NCBI GenBank assembly: GCA_020721045.1 | Contig: DYNN01000020.1 | Location: 1 to 34,592 of the forward strand | DNA: 34,592 nucleotides | Direction: 5' to 3' | Source: Thiomargarita sp. | GTDB taxonomy: Bacteria; Pseudomonadota; Gammaproteobacteria; Beggiatoales; Beggiatoaceae | Part shown: piece after piece, positions 18,631-28,021 of the stretch | Layout of the letters: each line of letters starts with the position of its first letter | Numbering within the stretch: the stretch's first letter is position 1 | The notes under the pieces: model-generated | Databases searched by the model: none | Seen by the model: only the letters and a program-made list of their open reading frames with translations | Told to the model about the DNA's origin: nothing | Program-made: the position numbers and the translations under genes

Positions 18631-20071
18631 ATAAATCCATGAATTCATTTACAGTAGTACTTTCTAACGTCGCTTGGTTTGCGCAAATTGCCAAAATCTT
18701 AGTTGATTGTTTGGGTGATAAACGGGTTGCTAAATTGCGTTCAAATTTTGCCTTTAACACCGGAATTCCCTCTGCACGACGGCGACGATGTCCAATGGGA
18801 TATTCCACAACGATTTTATCAGTTTTGCTACCGTTTTTGAAAAATACCTGTACTGAATTACCAATTGACCGTTTATTAGCGTCTAAATAATCTACAGTAA
18901 ATTGTTTATTTTCAATAACTTCCATCTTGTTACGCAACTCATCAATCAAGGGATTAGCTGCAACATTATCTTCATAATCTTCAGCCGTTAAATTGCCCTT
19001 GATTAAAGGCACCGCCACCATGTATTGAATACAATGATCGCGATCAGCCGGATTATTCAATGGTCCGGTTTTATCAATAATACGCACGCCAGATTCTTGC
19101 GTTTCGATGATAATTTTTTCAATTTGATCAAATTTACCAACGACTTGCGGATGTAATGTCACTGCGGCTTCACAAGCAGTTTGTGAATGAAATTCGGCTG
19201 GAAAAGAGATTTTGAATAAGATATTTTCCATGACATAAGTGGCGTAATTTTGTGTAAATTTTAACGCATTGCCTTTGAATATCACATCGTTGAATCCCCA
19301 AGTTTTTACAGTCAAAGCAGAGGGATAGCCCATTTCGCCGCGCAATACCATGAGTGCTAAACGTACACCACGACTGGTGGCATCTCCAGCTGCCCAACTT
19401 TTGCGAGAACCGGTATTAGGTGCATGGCGGTAAGTCCGTAAAGAGCTGCCGTCAATCCATGCGTGCGAAACGGCATCAATGACTTCTTGACGGGTACCGC
19501 CCAACATTTTAGTGACCACAGCAGTTGTGGCAATACGCACTAACATGACATGATCTAAACCTACGCGATTAAAACCATTTTCTAATGCGATAACACCTTG
19601 AATTTCATGCGCTTTGATCATGGCTTCTAAGACTTGTTTCATCATCAAAGGCGGTTTGCCAATAACAACGGCTTGGCGACTCAAATAATCGGCAACGGCT
19701 AAAATACCGCCCAAGTTGTCGGATGGATGTCCCCATTCTGCAGCTAACCACGTGTCGTTGAAATCTAACCAACGAATCATGGCACCAATGTTAAATGCGG
19801 CTTGTACGGGGTCTAATTCATAGGAAGTGCCGGGGACTTTTACCCCATTTACCATAGACGCACCGGGCACAACTGGACCTAATACTTTGGTACATGCCGG
19901 ATAATTGAGTGCTAATAATCCACAACCCAAGGTATCCATGAGGCAGTAACGCGCGGTTTCCATCGCTTCATCACTTTGAGTGACATCATAATTCATAATA
20001 TAATCAGCGATATCGACTAAAACTTGATCGGGCTCAGGTCGTTTAGTATCGCGAATATCGTGAGATGACAT
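18620..20071 (-). CDS. prpD: 2-methylcitrate dehydratase
   Basis: 483 residues, equal in length to E. coli PrpD and recognisably similar throughout. It dehydrates 2-methylcitrate to 2-methyl-cis-aconitate in propionate breakdown. Signature stretches are [92 protein letters not shown] and [22 protein letters not shown] lies 10 bases before the ATG. It follows the GDYXXLXY gene by 27 bases on the same strand; prpB and prpC are not in the window. The last codons lie inside a palindromic repeat (18485-18630), so its C-terminus may have been set by that element. Confidence 0.96.
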   Translation of the reverse strand: MSSHDIRDTKRPEPDQVLVDIADYIMNYDVTQSDEAMETARYCLMDTLGCGLLALNYPACTKVLGPVVPGASMVNGVKVPGTSYELDPVQAAFNIGAMIRWLDFNDTWLAAEWGHPSDNLGGILAVADYLSRQAVVIGKPPLMMKQVLEAMIKAHEIQGVIALENGFNRVGLDHVMLVRIATTAVVTKMLGGTRQEVIDAVSHAWIDGSSLRTYRHAPNTGSRKSWAAGDATSRGVRLALMVLRGEMGYPSALTVKTWGFNDVIFKGNALKFTQNYATYVMENILFKISFPAEFHSQTACEAAVTLHPQVVGKFDQIEKIIIETQESGVRIIDKTGPLNNPADRDHCIQYMVAVPLIKGNLTAEDYEDNVAANPLIDELRNKMEVIENKQFTVDYLDANKRSIGNSVQVFFKNGSKTDKIVVEYPIGHRRRRAEGIPVLKAKFERNLATRLSPKQSTKILAICANQATLESTTVNEFMDLWTQ

Positions 20072-20098
20072 AATTGAAGTTCCTTAAAAATTAATTAA

Positions 20099-20590
20099 TC
20101 AACGTGTAGTGCCTAAAGATTTAAAATGTTCATCAGCCAAACCTACTAATAAATAATTACCGGCTGCATCAAATTTGAATTCACCATATTTTGCTTGGCT
20201 ATAGAGTTCTGCTTGCCCTTCTTGAAAAAAGAACGCATTGGGCGTAATAATCACATCTTCACCATGTGCCGTGTAACGTAGTAATTTTTCTTGGGCAGCC
20301 AACGGTTCTTGTTGATGAAATCGCTCAAAATGGGCTACATGATTTGCATCTGTCGTCACTACCATATAACCTTTTTGTGTGGCTTGATTAATGTCAGTTG
20401 CGGGTATGTTATCTTCAAGCGCGTAACGTAATGCCATATAATCCCCTTGCATCAGTGAACGTGGATCAACGGGTGCGAGTTCTAATAAGACAATTTCGCC
20501 TCGATTGATGATGCGTTCTTTTTGTAATATTGCATAATTTAAAACAGTTAACACGATGATTGAGAAAGAAATAAATAGCAATTTTTGCAT
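20099..20590 (-). CDS. GDYXXLXY-domain membrane-anchored protein
   Basis: 163 residues. A hydrophobic N-terminal segment (~4-22) is followed by a soluble domain containing MQGDYMALRYAL, the motif that names the GDYXXLXY family. These proteins typically follow DUF2157 and DUF4401 membrane proteins, exactly as here. No enzymatic role is established for the family that I know of. GGAG lies 6 bases before the ATG and overlaps the stop codon of the DUF4401 gene, so the genes are translationally coupled. The C-terminal part (GEFKFDAAGNYLLVGLADEHFKSL) is the other conserved block. Likely faces the periplasm. Confidence 0.85.
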   Translation of the reverse strand: MQKLLFISFSIIVLTVLNYAILQKERIINRGEIVLLELAPVDPRSLMQGDYMALRYALEDNIPATDINQATQKGYMVVTTDANHVAHFERFHQQEPLAAQEKLLRYTAHGEDVIITPNAFFFQEGQAELYSQAKYGEFKFDAAGNYLLVGLADEHFKSLGTTR

Positions 20591-20591
20591 G

Positions 20592-21710
20592 TTATTCTCC
20601 TATTTGATGCCATTGACGAAATTTTAGGTAAAAATAGCCCATTAATAAAATAATGCCGCTGGCAATCAAGATGGCTGATTTGTTCATTAATGTTAATTCT
20701 AAGTCGTAGTAGTAAAAAAATAAAAATACGGGCAACAATAGGATACCTGATGCGGTAATTAGGCGATCAAATTTGGCATAACCTAGAATTAACAATAGGA
20801 TAGATAAGACGATACCCGTAGATGAAACGATTCCTAAGGCTATAACACCTAACAAAGCAACAATAAATGGTTCTTGCCATAATTTATTGGTATTACCCGC
20901 TATCCAAACAATGAGCAGTATTAATGCAAAAGTCAGTATCATTTTGATAACATTGAAATCTATTTCGAAATATTGTAATAGTCTACCGCCTTCGGGTATC
21001 ACCGTCCATAAAATCACTTGGGTATAAATCGCGGAGATAGTGGCGTAATTCAATGGTTCTAATGCTTTTGTAACTTTTTTGTGAGTACAAAGAATGGCTG
21101 CCACAATGATTTGTAACAGAAAAAAAGCTTCTAACCAGATATTTTGCCAAGCAACATCGTTGTCATAACTTATTAAAATACTAGCGAAAATTGCCATAAG
21201 CGAGCTGAAACTGGATAACGTGCGATCAAAAGCAACTGGATAGATTGGATAAATCAAAATAGTTATAAATAGAATTGCACCAGTGATAAGCCATTGTATA
21301 TCAACAACAAATTCCTCAAAAAAGATAAAGCAACCGATCACAAAAGCAATTTTTCCAGCTGCCATAAAGCTGAACGAAGTTTGTGATAAGAAGTTGAAAA
21401 TTAAATTGTTTTCATCTTGAGTCTGCACTGATTGATGTATGAAAATGGCGGCACCTATAAAGATAAGTCCCCAAAATAACAGCGATTTTTCTTGTTCAAT
21501 GAGACCAATGGCAAATAGAAATCCAATGAAAAATAGAGAGAAGAAAAAACTGCCTAATCCTACAAGTACTTGTAAATAAATAGGTATTTTAGTGAAAGTG
21601 GTAGATAATTGTTCTATTTGTGGTACTGTATCACTACTAATTAAGCGATTTTGTTGCAATTTTTCAAGCAGTTGTTGGGTAGAAATATGAGTTGATTTTT
21701 CGCTAAACAT
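20592..21710 (-). CDS. DUF4401 polytopic membrane protein
   Basis: 372 residues. The N-terminal ~45 residues are soluble (TQQLLEKLQQNRLIS), followed by about ten hydrophobic segments, beginning YLQVLVGLGSFFFSLFFIGFLFAIG. Position between a DUF2157 protein and a GDYXXLXY protein and the overall layout match DUF4401. It overlaps the upstream DUF2157 gene by 8 bases and has GGAG 7 bases before its ATG. The biochemical function is unknown; the three proteins presumably form one inner-membrane complex (inference). Confidence 0.8.
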   Translation of the reverse strand: MFSEKSTHISTQQLLEKLQQNRLISSDTVPQIEQLSTTFTKIPIYLQVLVGLGSFFFSLFFIGFLFAIGLIEQEKSLLFWGLIFIGAAIFIHQSVQTQDENNLIFNFLSQTSFSFMAAGKIAFVIGCFIFFEEFVVDIQWLITGAILFITILIYPIYPVAFDRTLSSFSSLMAIFASILISYDNDVAWQNIWLEAFFLLQIIVAAILCTHKKVTKALEPLNYATISAIYTQVILWTVIPEGGRLLQYFEIDFNVIKMILTFALILLIVWIAGNTNKLWQEPFIVALLGVIALGIVSSTGIVLSILLLILGYAKFDRLITASGILLLPVFLFFYYYDLELTLMNKSAILIASGIILLMGYFYLKFRQWHQIGE

Positions 21711-22713
21711 GATTATTCTCCACTAGTTGCGCTATTTTTCTTAAAGTGGTCACAGCTAATGTGAATAAAATCAGAGAAAACGCGCTCATACCAAAAAACA
21801 TTAATGAACCGTTCATTATTTTAATTGATAGTCTAAATGCCAAAAATTCTAATAATACACAAATAGCAATAATAACGGCAGAAAGTGCTTGTAAATCAGG
21901 TTGTTGATAACGATAATAATAGAAAAAAGCTAAATAAATGATGCAGCACAGTAACGATCCGATTAAGGTGGCTTGTGTGGATGAAAAGTGACCCATTAAG
22001 TCAATTGGAGCGATAATCAGAAAAAATACAACGGCTAATATCAATAAAGTGCGCGTCCAATTGGCTTGTAACCAAATTAAACCTTGCAAATAACCGTATT
22101 CTCTGGCGATTAAGAAAGCAAGATTGATTATGCCCAAAATGGGAAAAATTAACATTTCCCATTCATGTGTGGGATAAACGACTTGCGTCCAATAAAATCC
22201 AACGGCAATTTGAATAATAACTGCCCAAATTATCCATAATGCGGCAAAATTGCTGATAATAACCCAAATTGAGATTAATATTGCCCACATCATGAACAAT
22301 TGGTATACATCGGCACCAGATTGGTAGATTTGTCCAAATACCGCTAAAAATACGCCAATCAATACTGCTGCTGAAGTGAGTAGAATTTTGCCAAGTAATT
22401 GTTGTAAAGTGAAAAAGTAAGTTGCGACTAAACAGATGATAATGCCGGCTTCTATAGCGGAAAATTTCATCCAAGTCGTTAATTGTGTCCAGTTGAAAGC
22501 GAAAAAGTAAATAATGCCGGATAAAATTAAACTTGCACCGATCATGAGTAGAAAACGTGAAATCCATTCTATCCAATTTCGTTGTGGATAAAGTAAATTC
22601 AAAGCAAATTCGCGGGCTTGATTGGTTAATAAATTTTCTGCGTAAAACGTTTCAATTTGTGCGCGCGTGACGCTGTTTAAATTCGCTTTTAATTCAATAG
22701 GTTCTATATCCAT
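21703..22713 (-). CDS. DUF2157 polytopic membrane protein
   Basis: 336 residues from the ATG at 22713. An N-terminal soluble helical stretch (~1-50) has the form seen in DUF2157 (residues reading IETFYAENLLTNQAREF). About ten membrane segments follow, starting ISRFLLMIGASLILSGIIYF, with FGQIYQSGADVYQLFMMWA in the middle, a typical conserved block. The frame is open four codons upstream (22725), but GGAG sits 6 bases before the ATG at 22713 and nothing comparable precedes 22725, so the shorter form is preferred. First gene of the DUF2157 / DUF4401 / GDYXXLXY / prpD run; a promoter would lie in 22714-22780, where I see no strong match. Confidence 0.82.
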   Translation of the reverse strand: MDIEPIELKANLNSVTRAQIETFYAENLLTNQAREFALNLLYPQRNWIEWISRFLLMIGASLILSGIIYFFAFNWTQLTTWMKFSAIEAGIIICLVATYFFTLQQLLGKILLTSAAVLIGVFLAVFGQIYQSGADVYQLFMMWAILISIWVIISNFAALWIIWAVIIQIAVGFYWTQVVYPTHEWEMLIFPILGIINLAFLIAREYGYLQGLIWLQANWTRTLLILAVVFFLIIAPIDLMGHFSSTQATLIGSLLCCIIYLAFFYYYRYQQPDLQALSAVIIAICVLLEFLAFRLSIKIMNGSLMFFGMSAFSLILFTLAVTTLRKIAQLVENNHV

Positions 22714-22780
22714 TTTGGTCTCCATGAGGGTAGAGTAACATGAGAGTCAGCCTTAGTTTAGAACGATTTGATTATAGCAT

Positions 22781-24046
22781 TCAATTTGCAATGTTGGCTA
22801 AAACTTCAGCAACCGTCAAAAATGAACCAAATACCACAATACGATCAGTGGGTTGAGCATGTGCCAATGCATCGGTATATGCTTGAATAATAGAGGAATA
22901 AGTATGAGTAGTTGTTACTTGTAGCGTTTGTAGGCAAGTTTGTAAATCTTCTGCACTCGCTGTATTATTGCTAGATAAATTACCGATATACCACTGATCT
23001 ATCACTGATTTTATCGTTGCTAACATTGAATTGATGTCTTTGTGTTTCAAAATACCGATCACTGCAATCGTTTTGCCTTGACAGGGTTGTTGTTGTAATA
23101 GTTGTTTTAGCACGGCAACACCAGAAGGATTGTGTGCAACATCAAGAATTTGCGTTATTTCTCCGGGTATAATTTGAAAACGCCCTAAAATTTTCGCCCG
23201 CGTTAACCCCGTTGCAATGGCAGTCTGTGATATAGTAAGTCGTGGGGATAGTAGGTGCGCAGCCATAATGGCACCGGCGGCATTGTTGAACTGATGCTCA
23301 CCCAATAAGTTCGGCAAGGGTAATTGCGTGAAAGTAACAGCTTGTTGTGTGGTTAATGTCCAACTATCATCTTGTTTTATATAGCTAAAATCTTGATTTA
23401 TACAATATAATTGTGTTTGTAATTGTTGGGCTTTAGCAATAATTGTGTAGGGCGGATTAGAATCACTACATATTGCTGGACGTTGTGGACGAAAAATGCC
23501 TGCTTTTTCTAAACCAATTTTTTCTCGATCAGTACCCAAAAAATCAGTATGATCCAAATCAATTTGCGTGATTAAAGCAATATCTGCATCAATGATATTC
23601 ACTGCGTCTAAACGTCCACCTAAACCCACTTCCAAAATTGCAATATCAATGGGATTGTGTTGAAAAAGCCATAAAGCAGCTAGGGTGAAAAATTCAAAAA
23701 ATGTGAGCGTGATATCGCCGCGAGTTTCCTCAATTAGATTAAAAATATCACACAGTTGCGTATCGGTGACTTCTTCACCTGCTAAACGAATTCTTTCGGT
23801 AAAGCGCAATAAATGTGGTGAAGTATAACAACCCACGCGATAACCAGCAGCGGTAAAAATTGCTTCTAAAAAAGCTACGCTTGAGCCTTTGCCATTGGTA
23901 CCCGCCACAGTGATAACGGGAATTTTTGGGCTTAATAAATCAAGACGTTGTGCGACTGCTTGACAACGCGTTAATCCCAAATTAATTTTATCAGGATGTA
24001 CCGCAGCATGTTGATCAAGCCAAGTTTGAAGAGTTGAAAAGTGCAT
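22781..24046 (-). CDS. folC: Dihydrofolate synthase / folylpolyglutamate synthase
   Basis: 421 residues, Mur-ligase-like. It joins glutamate to dihydropteroate and extends folate polyglutamate tails. The P-loop is VAGTNGKGSSVAF (residues 47-59), followed by YTSPHLLRFTERIRL, FEFFTLAALWLF, EVGLGGRLDAVNI (carboxylated-lysine/metal region), TQIDLDHTDFLG and, in the C-terminal domain, LDVAHNPSGV. Starts at ATG 24046, only 20 bases from the divergent permease gene. The usual neighbours accD and dedD/cvpA/purF are absent. Confidence 0.94.
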   Translation of the reverse strand: MHFSTLQTWLDQHAAVHPDKINLGLTRCQAVAQRLDLLSPKIPVITVAGTNGKGSSVAFLEAIFTAAGYRVGCYTSPHLLRFTERIRLAGEEVTDTQLCDIFNLIEETRGDITLTFFEFFTLAALWLFQHNPIDIAILEVGLGGRLDAVNIIDADIALITQIDLDHTDFLGTDREKIGLEKAGIFRPQRPAICSDSNPPYTIIAKAQQLQTQLYCINQDFSYIKQDDSWTLTTQQAVTFTQLPLPNLLGEHQFNNAAGAIMAAHLLSPRLTISQTAIATGLTRAKILGRFQIIPGEITQILDVAHNPSGVAVLKQLLQQQPCQGKTIAVIGILKHKDINSMLATIKSVIDQWYIGNLSSNNTASAEDLQTCLQTLQVTTTHTYSSIIQAYTDALAHAQPTDRIVVFGSFLTVAEVLANIAN

Positions 24047-24066
24047 AAAATTAATCGATTATCGAA

Positions 24067-25122
24067 ATGACCCAATATATGTTAAAACGTTATTTTTATT
24101 TGTGGATGACTATTTTACTACTTTTGTTAGCTGTCATCGCGTTTCTTTCGATTCAACAAGGTACAATTTCACTGACTTTCGCCCAAGTTATCGCTATTTT
24201 CGCGCATTTAATGGGTATTGAAACTAACACGCCTTTTACAACTTTGCAACAAGCGATAGTGATAGAAATTCGTTTGCCACGTACAGTATTAGGGATTTTA
24301 GTTGGTAGTAGTCTTGCTATTTGTGGTGTTACTATGCAAGGACTTTTTCGTAATCCTTTAGCAGACCCTACATTAATCGGTGTATCTAGCGGTGCTTCTT
24401 TGGCGGCGGTCACTATGATTGTTTTAGGTCATAGTTTGCTCGCACCCGTAACGCAATGGTTAGGTTTTTATGCACTACCCATTGCAGCATTTATAGGCGG
24501 ATTTATCACAACTTTTTTGGTTTATCAATTAGCGAAATTAGAAAACGGTGAAACTTCTGTTGCCACATTATTGTTGGCTGGAATTGCGATTAATGCTTTT
24601 TGTGGGGCATTGGTTCATGTGCTAATTTATTTGGCAGATAATGATCAATTGCGTACATTAAGTTTATGGCAAATGGGTAATTTAGCTAATGCCAGTTGGA
24701 CGGAAATATTGATTTGTTTGCCTGTTATACTAATCACTACTTTATTATTATTAAATCATGGGCGCGCATTAAATGCCTTATTATTGGGTGAAAGAGAAGC
24801 ACATTATTTAGGTTTTAACACAACACGCTTAACTCGGCGTTTATTAATTTTAGTCGCATTGACAGTAGGGACAACTGTAGCTATCGCGGGCATCATTGGT
24901 TTTATTGGTTTAATTGTGCCACATTTATTACGATTATTATTAGGCGCGAATCACCGTTTATTATTACCTACTTCTTTATTGCTAGGCGCGATTTTACTAG
25001 TCAGTGCTGATATATTAGCGCGTTTACTCGTCGCACCGGCTGAATTGCCTATTGGTATTTTAACGGCGTTGTTAGGCGCGCCATTCTTTATTGCTTTATT
25101 AAAGCGTCGTTATCACAAGTGA
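24067..25122 (+). CDS. FecCD/BtuC-family ABC transporter permease
   Basis: 351 residues with about ten membrane helices. This is the inner-membrane channel of an importer for vitamin B12, heme or iron-siderophore. Diagnostic stretches are IRLPRTVLGILVGSSLAICG, TMQGLFRNPLADPTLIGVSSGASL, the coupling-loop region ALLLGEREAHYLGFN, and IAGIIGFIGLIVPHLLRLLLG. The substrate cannot be told from the permease alone. No ATPase, binding protein or TonB receptor is next to it: folC lies divergently upstream, and a convergent gene begins 11 bases after its stop. No Shine-Dalgarno is obvious before 24067; ATG 24079 is an alternative. Its promoter must sit inside folC or the 20-base gap. Confidence 0.9.
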   Translation: MTQYMLKRYFYLWMTILLLLLAVIAFLSIQQGTISLTFAQVIAIFAHLMGIETNTPFTTLQQAIVIEIRLPRTVLGILVGSSLAICGVTMQGLFRNPLADPTLIGVSSGASLAAVTMIVLGHSLLAPVTQWLGFYALPIAAFIGGFITTFLVYQLAKLENGETSVATLLLAGIAINAFCGALVHVLIYLADNDQLRTLSLWQMGNLANASWTEILICLPVILITTLLLLNHGRALNALLLGEREAHYLGFNTTRLTRRLLILVALTVGTTVAIAGIIGFIGLIVPHLLRLLLGANHRLLLPTSLLLGAILLVSADILARLLVAPAELPIGILTALLGAPFFIALLKRRYHK

Positions 25123-25133
25123 TTTGTATAATT

Positions 25134-28010
25134 TTAAAATGATTGTCGATTGTTATGAGCCAACAACTTATTAATTTCTGATAATAATTGCACCTTATCA
25201 CATCCTCCTTTTTGAAAAATAGTTTGAACCTTATGAGTCAGTTTTACCCGATCTTCTGGAGTAATTTCTTTTGCAGTCAATACAACCACAGGAATCGCTT
25301 TCCATTCATCATGCTCGCGTAAATGATTAACAAATTCAAAGCCATCCATGTCGGGCATCATCAAATCAAGTAAAATTAAATCGGGATAAAAATCGTCATG
25401 TTCCAATTTTTGCAACGCAACCCGTCCATTATTCGCTTGAGTTACTTGCCAACCTGAGCGCGATAACATAATTTTCATCATTTGTTGTGCCATTGGATCA
25501 TCTTCTACGACCAGCACTTGATGCATTTTTTTACCTTTGCCAAATTTTTTAAGTACGTTACTCAATTGATTACGGTCAACCGGTTTCACCAAATAATCAT
25601 CTGCGCCCAATGAATAGCCTAAACGTTTATCTTCAATCATAGAGACGACAATAACTGGAATTTCGAGTAGTTCAGGGTCAGATTTTAAAGCAGAAAGGAC
25701 CATCCAACCATCCATGCCAGGCATCATCACGTCTAAAGTAATCACATCAGGTTGCAATTGACGCGCTAAACGCAAACCTTCACTACCATTGGAAGCGGTA
25801 ACAACCTGATAATTTACTTTTTCAAGATAATTGCGAAATAAATTACGGACTGAAAGATCGTCGTCAACGACTAAGATTAATGGTTTATCACGCTTCTCAC
25901 GGATATCTTCCAGATTTAATTTATCTGATTCAACAAGATAAGAATTGCTATGTGTAGGTAAATGAACATGAAAAGTGGAACCTTGTCCAAATTGACTTTC
26001 CACTCGAATATCCCCACCCATCATCTCAGTAAAATGCTTAGTAATCACCAAACCTAAACCGGTTCCACCATATTTACGTGTAGTTGAAGCATCAGCTTGA
26101 CTGAAAGCACGGAACAATTTTTCTTGTTGTTGCTCTGAAATACCAATACCCGTATCGATAACACGAAAATAAATCCATGAACCCACTTGCGCGTCTTTAC
26201 GTTCTACCGCTAAAGTGATCACACCTTGTTTGGTAAATTTCGAAGCATTACCGAGCAAATTGAAGAGTACTTGGCGCACTTTAGTTAAATCGGCGACCAT
26301 TTCTCCCAAATTATCAGTGCATTGGATTTGTAACACATTATCTTGCTTTTCAATCAAAGGTTTAATTGTTGTCACTACTTCATTGATCATCGTGCGTACA
26401 TCAAATGTCTCGTTATAAACATCCATTTTACCGGCTTCAATCTTGGAAATATCTAATACGTCGTTGATTAAACCCAATAAGTGTTTACCTGCACTGTGAA
26501 TTTTGCGCAAATCTTCAATAAAAGCGGAGTCATCTAAATCTTGTGCATCTTCTTGCAACATCTCGCTATAACCTATGATAGCATTTAGCGGTGTGCGTAA
26601 TTCATGGCTCATATTCGCAATAAATTGGCTTTTGGTAATATTAGCTGATTCAGCCAATTCTTTAGCTTGAATCAGTTGATGAGCTTGTTGTTCTAATTCA
26701 TTTGCATATTCAACAAGTTGATTTTCACGATCCGATAAAATAACGATCATTGATTTAAAAGCAAACGCTAATTTTCCTATTTCGTCTCTGCGCGTGTCGT
26801 CGAGTTCAACATTAAAATCTTCTTTTTCAAGTCGTTGAATCGCAAGCAAAAAATTGTGTAGCGGTTTAGTAATGTGTTGGTGCATGGAAAAATAAAGAAT
26901 GCTCAGCACAAAAAATAAGGAAAAAATACCAAGAATAATAATGATTTGTGCAGTTTCCCAAGCCACTTGTCGTACAAAACTTTTGGGTATCACAACGACA
27001 AAATACCAATCAGGTTGTGCAACATGAGTAAACGCTAAATAACGTTGATAGGCATCATCTTCAATAATAGGTGATTGTGCATTATTCACTAAATTGAAAA
27101 TGTGTTTTAAATCCTCGTTATCTTCTTGTAACACGTTAAACATACCGTGTTTTTGTTCAATCTGTGCTTGCCAATCGGGATGTGCGATTAATCGTCCATC
27201 TTTTCTAAAAATAATACTATAACTATCAGGTAACTGCTGAGTAAACATACGTTTAAGCAAGTGGGTAAGTTCAATATCGTGACCAACGGTGGCAATATGA
27301 CGTCCCCCAATATCAATCGGCGTTACCCCTGAGATCATCCATTTTGTAGCAAATTTATCAAAATAAACGCCCGTCCATACAGTTTTGCGCATGGGGTTGT
27401 AAACGTGATTGGATATCCAAAAATACTCTTCGTGACGCAAATTGAAGTGTTCATCAACATCATGACACCAAGTAGCATTTTCAGGCCAGTAAAGAGAAAT
27501 GGTATTTTTAGGAGAAATAATATAAGTATTGATAAAGTGTTTACGCCATGCTTGCCCATATTGACTTGTTAAATCATGAAAAGTAACAAGTTGTTTCTCA
27601 AGCTCAGGCGTGAGTTCCAAAGATTTATCACCATAAAAACAACTTTGACTATCACCATCAAATTGTTCTTTTCGACTGCGAATAACTCCCTTTTCATCAC
27701 GACTAAATAAACGTTCAAATCGTTGATGAATTAATTGCGGATCAACAGGTTGTAATAATTTTTTTAAAATAGCGGCTTTAAGCAATTCATGATCATCGGA
27801 TACCTTAGCAAATAGTTCATTTTCCAACTGTCCACGTTGTTGGATATAACTTTTTAGCTGAGTGAGCGTTTGCTCTTTAACGCGATAGGAAACTTGCCAA
27901 TAACAGATGATTGCTGTCACGACGATGACAATGGCTATCCAGCGTCCTACCTTAAACACTGTTGAAATTGTCAAAGAACAACTTATTAATTCATCAAGTT
28001 TTTTTAACAT
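25134..28010 (-). CDS. Hybrid sensor histidine kinase (Cache - HAMP - HisKA - HATPase - REC - REC)
   Basis: 958 residues, inner membrane. Membrane segment at ~22-40; a large periplasmic sensor (~42-345) of double-Cache type, with the distal part reading [18 protein letters not shown]; second membrane segment at ~353-374; HAMP at ~376-428. The HisKA box is [20 protein letters not shown] with phospho-acceptor His469. The HATPase has the N box ([15 protein letters not shown]), G1 (VIDTGIGI) and G2 (GGTGLGLVI). Two receiver domains follow: VVDDDLSVR with acceptor Asp760, and VVEDDPMAQ with Asp882, each with the conserved Lys (VKP; FQKGG). No output domain or HPt is present, so phosphoryl transfer to another protein is expected. 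It begins 11 bases after the upstream RNase stop; no clear Shine-Dalgarno. Ligand unknown. Confidence 0.93.
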   Translation of the reverse strand: MLKKLDELISCSLTISTVFKVGRWIAIVIVVTAIICYWQVSYRVKEQTLTQLKSYIQQRGQLENELFAKVSDDHELLKAAILKKLLQPVDPQLIHQRFERLFSRDEKGVIRSRKEQFDGDSQSCFYGDKSLELTPELEKQLVTFHDLTSQYGQAWRKHFINTYIISPKNTISLYWPENATWCHDVDEHFNLRHEEYFWISNHVYNPMRKTVWTGVYFDKFATKWMISGVTPIDIGGRHIATVGHDIELTHLLKRMFTQQLPDSYSIIFRKDGRLIAHPDWQAQIEQKHGMFNVLQEDNEDLKHIFNLVNNAQSPIIEDDAYQRYLAFTHVAQPDWYFVVVIPKSFVRQVAWETAQIIIILGIFSLFFVLSILYFSMHQHITKPLHNFLLAIQRLEKEDFNVELDDTRRDEIGKLAFAFKSMIVILSDRENQLVEYANELEQQAHQLIQAKELAESANITKSQFIANMSHELRTPLNAIIGYSEMLQEDAQDLDDSAFIEDLRKIHSAGKHLLGLINDVLDISKIEAGKMDVYNETFDVRTMINEVVTTIKPLIEKQDNVLQIQCTDNLGEMVADLTKVRQVLFNLLGNASKFTKQGVITLAVERKDAQVGSWIYFRVIDTGIGISEQQQEKLFRAFSQADASTTRKYGGTGLGLVITKHFTEMMGGDIRVESQFGQGSTFHVHLPTHSNSYLVESDKLNLEDIREKRDKPLILVVDDDLSVRNLFRNYLEKVNYQVVTASNGSEGLRLARQLQPDVITLDVMMPGMDGWMVLSALKSDPELLEIPVIVVSMIEDKRLGYSLGADDYLVKPVDRNQLSNVLKKFGKGKKMHQVLVVEDDPMAQQMMKIMLSRSGWQVTQANNGRVALQKLEHDDFYPDLILLDLMMPDMDGFEFVNHLREHDEWKAIPVVVLTAKEITPEDRVKLTHKVQTIFQKGGCDKVQLLSEINKLLAHNNRQSF

Positions 28011-28021
28011 CGTTCATATGA

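Noticed and set aside
18466-18648. Small leftward ORF across the palindromic element
   Set aside because: Consists mostly of the repeat arms and the end of prpD; no ribosome site or recognisable protein.
22163-22576. 137-codon leftward frame within the DUF2157 gene
   Set aside because: Overlaps a membrane protein gene in a different frame; the His/Arg/Phe-rich product looks like a frame-shifted hydrophobic gene.
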